From NCBI GenBank assembly GCA_017453605.1, contig JAFTEP010000278.1, positions 1 through 7,193 on the forward strand: a DNA stretch of 7,193 bases, written 5' to 3'. Source of the DNA: Clostridia bacterium. Lineage in GTDB: Bacteria > Bacillota > Clostridia > Oscillospirales > SIG627. The notes under the pieces were generated by a model. That model was not told where the DNA came from, made no database searches, and was given only the letters and a program-made list of their open reading frames with translations. The translations under genes were made by a program, and so were the position numbers. Shown in pieces: positions 5,304 to 7,193 of this stretch. Numbering within the stretch: the stretch's first letter is position 1; every line of letters begins with the position of its first letter.

Positions 5304-6536
5304 TTACAGCGCGCCTTCGTTGAACATCTCCAGAAAGACCTTCAGAAGCTTGGGATCGAACTGTTTTCCGGAGCCGTTCACCAGCTCACGGCGGATAGTG
5401 TCGTCGTCCAGCCCCTTGCGGTAAACTCTGTCCGAGCGCATGGCGTCAAAGGCGTCGGCGATGCTTATGATGCGCGCGTGCTCCGGGATATCCTCTCCCC
5501 TGAGCCCATCCGGATAGCCTTTGCCGTCGTAGCGCTCGTGATGGTAAGCCGCCGCGTCCGCCTCGCTTTTCATACCTTCGACGCCGTCGAGGATCTTCTT
5601 TCCGATGGTGGTATGCCCCTTGATCGTCTCAAACTCTTCTTCGGTCAGCTTTCCCGGCTTGTTCAGCACCGCGTCGGGGATCCCGATCTTTCCGATGTCG
5701 TGCAGAAGCGCCTCGCGCTCAAGGGCGTGCAGTTTCTCGTCGCTCCAGCCGAGCCGTCCCGCGAGTTTTACGGCGTATTCCGACACTCGGAAGGAATGAC
5801 CGTTCGTGTATTTGTCCTTGGCGTCGATCGTCATCGCGAGGGTCTGCACCATTTCTTCGGAAAGCTTCAAAAGCTGCCCGGCGCGTTCCGTCGCGACCCT
5901 GCTCTGTTCAACGGCGACTTTCGTCTGTTTTTCCACCTCGGCGTTCAGCCTGTTGGTATATTCGATCTCCACGAGAGCGCTCTCGTGATACTGCGTCATT
6001 GAAACGGTCGTCACCATCAGTATGCAGAGATAGATGATCGGGAAACGGTTCATAAAGGTCTCGGTATAAAACTCAGTGAAGTTCGCGCGCAGGGGAGTGT
6101 AAAACAAAACGATAACTAAGATCTCAAAATATACCGACAGCAGTATCCCGTGCCTGACGCCCATAAAGTAAGATATCGCCATCGGGACAAGCAGGGTCCA
6201 GAGTATCGCAAACCCCTCGTTCGCGCCGCTTATGGCGTAGTAGCTGAAAACGAAAATGCTTAGTAAAAGGGCGCAGATCACGGCGGCGTTTCTTTTTTTG
6301 AACACTCTCGCGAAAAGGAAGATCAAAGCGCCGATCACGGCGACGACGACTGTCGTATAGGTCACGAAGCCCTTGTGCTGCAGGATGTTCATGAGCGACA
6401 TAAGACAGCCGAAAGCGAAGCCGATTATGCCGAACCAGCCGATCGCGTAGAGGTTCTTTTCGTATTTCTCCCCAACGTAGATAGACTGATTCAAAAGAAG
6501 AAAATGCTTTTTGAAAAAGCCGAACAGCCGTTTCAT
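5304..6536 (-). CDS. Membrane-bound HD-GYP domain cyclic-di-GMP phosphodiesterase
   Basis: This 410-aa protein is predicted to break down cyclic di-GMP. Six membrane helices fall at about 33-50, 59-78, 84-103, 107-126, 128-147 and 164-183, with almost no loop sequence outside. A coiled-coil-like helix (185-228) then leads to the HD-GYP domain (about 230-400). All signature residues are present: GHS with His247, LLHDIGKIGIP with His279-Asp280 and Lys283, GHTTIG with His308, HHERYDGKGYP with His332-His333 and GYP 340-342, and IADAFDAM with Asp361. No GGDEF or EAL domain is fused. ATG 6534-6536 (MKRLFGFF) is preferred because GGGAGGAT (6541-6548) sits right in front; an ATG at 6554 has no such site. 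The 6-TM part is probably the sensor; its ligand is unknown. Confidence 0.93.
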   Translation of the reverse strand: MKRLFGFFKKHFLLLNQSIYVGEKYEKNLYAIGWFGIIGFAFGCLMSLMNILQHKGFVTYTTVVVAVIGALIFLFARVFKKRNAAVICALLLSIFVFSYYAISGANEGFAILWTLLVPMAISYFMGVRHGILLSVYFEILVIVLFYTPLRANFTEFYTETFMNRFPIIYLCILMVTTVSMTQYHESALVEIEYTNRLNAEVEKQTKVAVEQSRVATERAGQLLKLSEEMVQTLAMTIDAKDKYTNGHSFRVSEYAVKLAGRLGWSDEKLHALEREALLHDIGKIGIPDAVLNKPGKLTEEEFETIKGHTTIGKKILDGVEGMKSEADAAAYHHERYDGKGYPDGLRGEDIPEHARIISIADAFDAMRSDRVYRKGLDDDTIRRELVNGSGKQFDPKLLKVFLEMFNEGAL

Positions 6537-6607
6537 CCGTATCCTCCCGAGCATTTTAGGTTTACGACGGTTTTGTTTTTTTGTCAGAGTTCGATTATGT
6601 TTTTATC

Positions 6608-7003
6608 TCAGTTTCCCTCGCAGTGATGATCTGCGCAGTGCTCATGAGAGCAATCGCCGTCGTGATGCTCGTGGTGATCGCAGCGCGCGTCGGGATCGAA
6701 GCGGAGTTTTCCTTCGGCGAGCGCCTTTGCCGCCGCGTCAGCCGAGCCGGTCACTCCGGCGTAGAAGCGTATCCCCGCCGCCGTCAGCGCGTTCTGCGCT
6801 CCCATACCGATACCGCCGCAGATCAGCGCGTCAACGCCGTTATCGGCTAAAAACCCCGCCAGCGCGCCGTGTCCCGAGCCGTTTGTCGATACGATCTCTT
6901 CTTTAATGATCTTGCCGTCTTCGGCGTCGTAAAGCTTGAACTGTTCCGTGTGTCCGAAATGACCGAACACCTCGCCGTTTTCGTAAGTGACTGCAATTCT
7001 CAT
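6608..7003 (-). CDS. NifX/NafY-like (dinitrogenase iron-molybdenum cofactor family) protein with Cys/His-rich tail
   Basis: This 131-aa protein has a domain of the dinitrogenase Fe-Mo cofactor biosynthesis family (Pfam PF02579; NifX, NafY, NifB C-terminus, MTH1175), which binds metal-sulfur clusters. It shows the family's MRIAVTYENGEVFGHFGHTEQF opening, with His15 and His18 in FGHFGH, then ALICGGIGMGAQNAL (59-73) and GIRFYAGVTGSADAAAKAL (77-95). Residues 103-131 form an added tail with 4 Cys and 8 His, including CDHHEHHDGDCSHEHC, able to hold metal ions. No nitrogenase gene is in view, and such proteins occur widely in non-fixing anaerobes, so iron or metal handling is more likely than nitrogen fixation. 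AGGAGGT (7011-7017) with 7-nt spacing fixes the start. It is 71 nt upstream of the HD-GYP gene; no terminator is seen between them. Confidence 0.93.
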   Translation of the reverse strand: MRIAVTYENGEVFGHFGHTEQFKLYDAEDGKIIKEEIVSTNGSGHGALAGFLADNGVDALICGGIGMGAQNALTAAGIRFYAGVTGSADAAAKALAEGKLRFDPDARCDHHEHHDGDCSHEHCADHHCEGN

Positions 7004-7017
7004 CTCAAATACCTCCT

Positions 7018-7028
7018 ATGATTATCAT
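7018..7028. promoter_or_regulatory. Palindrome over the start region of the NifX-like gene, possible metal-regulator half site
   Basis: The plus strand reads ATGATTATCAT, a 5-1-5 palindrome. On the gene strand it contains TGATAAT, one complete half of the 7-1-7 Fur box known from Bacillus (TGATAATNATTATCA); the second half is not conserved. It overlaps the -10 and the expected transcription start, where a repressor would act. The regulator is only inferred. Confidence 0.3.
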
Positions 7029-7055
7029 TTTAATTCCTGATTTTTTCTTCGACAA
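7027..7055 (-). promoter_or_regulatory. Promoter of the NifX-like gene
   Basis: On the minus strand TTGTCG (7050-7055), a 17-nt spacer and TAAAAT (7027-7032) match sigma-A hexamers at 4/6 and 5/6. The start would fall near 7020, directly ahead of the AGGAGGT site at 7011-7017. Confidence 0.45.
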
Positions 7056-7079
7056 ACCGGAATTTGTCTATATAATTCC
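7051..7079. repeat. Two overlapping short inverted repeats upstream of the NifX-like gene
   Basis: GACAAA (7051-7056) pairs with TTTGTC (7063-7068), and GGAATT (7059-7064) pairs with AATTCC (7074-7079). The two share bases and cannot form together. The first overlaps the -35 box at 7050-7055; the second reaches into the end of the upstream gene. Neither is followed by a clear T tract on the gene strand. Confidence 0.35.
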
Positions 7080-7193
7080 ATCCGTCGTTCTCTTATTCAT
7101 TCTCCGCGCCAGAACGACGCACACGATCAACATCAGCGGAAATCCGATCCCCGCAAGAACGCCCGATTGAAAATTATTGCCCGACAGTTCGGA
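7068..7193 (-). CDS. C-terminal end of a membrane protein (5' part outside window)
   Basis: The last 41 codons of a minus-strand gene enter from the right edge and end at TAG (7068-7070). The residues GVLAGIGFPLMLIVCVVLA form one hydrophobic helix of about 19 residues, followed by the positively charged RRMNKRTTDGII. This is a typical C-terminal membrane segment with a short cytoplasmic tail. No cell-wall sorting motif is seen in the visible part. The family cannot be named. The stop is 64 nt before the ATG of the NifX-like gene; a promoter in between suggests separate control, though read-through is possible. Confidence 0.6.
   Translation of the reverse strand, partial: SELSGNNFQSGVLAGIGFPLMLIVCVVLARRMNKRTTDGII

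Noticed and set aside
6537..6554. Six-residue longer start for the HD-GYP protein (ATG 6552-6554)
   Set aside because: No ribosome binding site is found ahead of it, while GGGAGGAT sits in correct position for ATG 6534-6536 and would lie inside the longer form.
6555..6607. Promoter for the HD-GYP gene (CTGACA with a downstream AT-rich -10)
   Set aside because: No -10 with better than 3 of 6 matches lies at 16-18 nt; TAAAAT is at 22 nt. Read-through from the NifX-like gene is as likely.
7049..7076. Plus-strand promoter TCGACA-16-TATAAT
   Set aside because: Good hexamers, but no plus-strand gene follows before the window edge and the -10 lies in the end of a minus-strand gene; probably AT-rich chance.

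Overview
The window looks like part of a chromosome from an anaerobic Firmicute, most likely an uncultured gut Clostridia (Oscillospiraceae-like). This is an inference from the gene families (YjbR, iron-sulfur flavodoxin, lone HD-GYP, NifX-like, BspA-type repeat), the strong AGGAGG-type ribosome binding sites and the moderate GC content. I see no rRNA, tRNA, CRISPR array, insertion sequence or phage gene.

Left end (1-690), + strand: the 3' end of an ABC exporter ATPase, then a class I methyltransferase that keeps only its first ~60 residues. It runs head-on into the N-terminal remnant of a minus-strand AAA-type ATPase. Both genes have lost their 3' ends at one junction near 524-530, as a single deletion between convergent genes would produce. 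The ATPase remnant still has a near-consensus promoter, whose -35 lies inside a terminator hairpin, and an AAGGAGG site. The codon at its expected start is ACG.

Middle (710-4295), all minus strand: an EstA/FrmB-like serine esterase with its own promoter and a 21-bp perfect bidirectional terminator. Upstream of it in the direction of transcription lies a compact run of a GNAT acetyltransferase, a protein with a BspA-like leucine-rich repeat, and an in-frame YjbR-flavodoxin fusion. The fusion frame depends on a run of nine A residues, and the flavodoxin half keeps its own ribosome binding site and ATG.

Right part (4336-7193), also minus strand: a 304-aa protein of unknown function, a six-TM HD-GYP c-di-GMP phosphodiesterase, a NifX/NafY-like protein with a Cys/His-rich metal-binding tail, and the C-terminal membrane anchor of a protein cut by the window edge. 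The NifX-like gene has a promoter with a short palindrome over the -10 and probable start site, plus overlapping inverted repeats just upstream.

The genes do not form one recognisable pathway. They read as a series of small housekeeping or stress-type transcription units. The two points most worth checking are the decayed junction at the left and the poly-A-dependent fusion. I found no convincing new multi-gene system.
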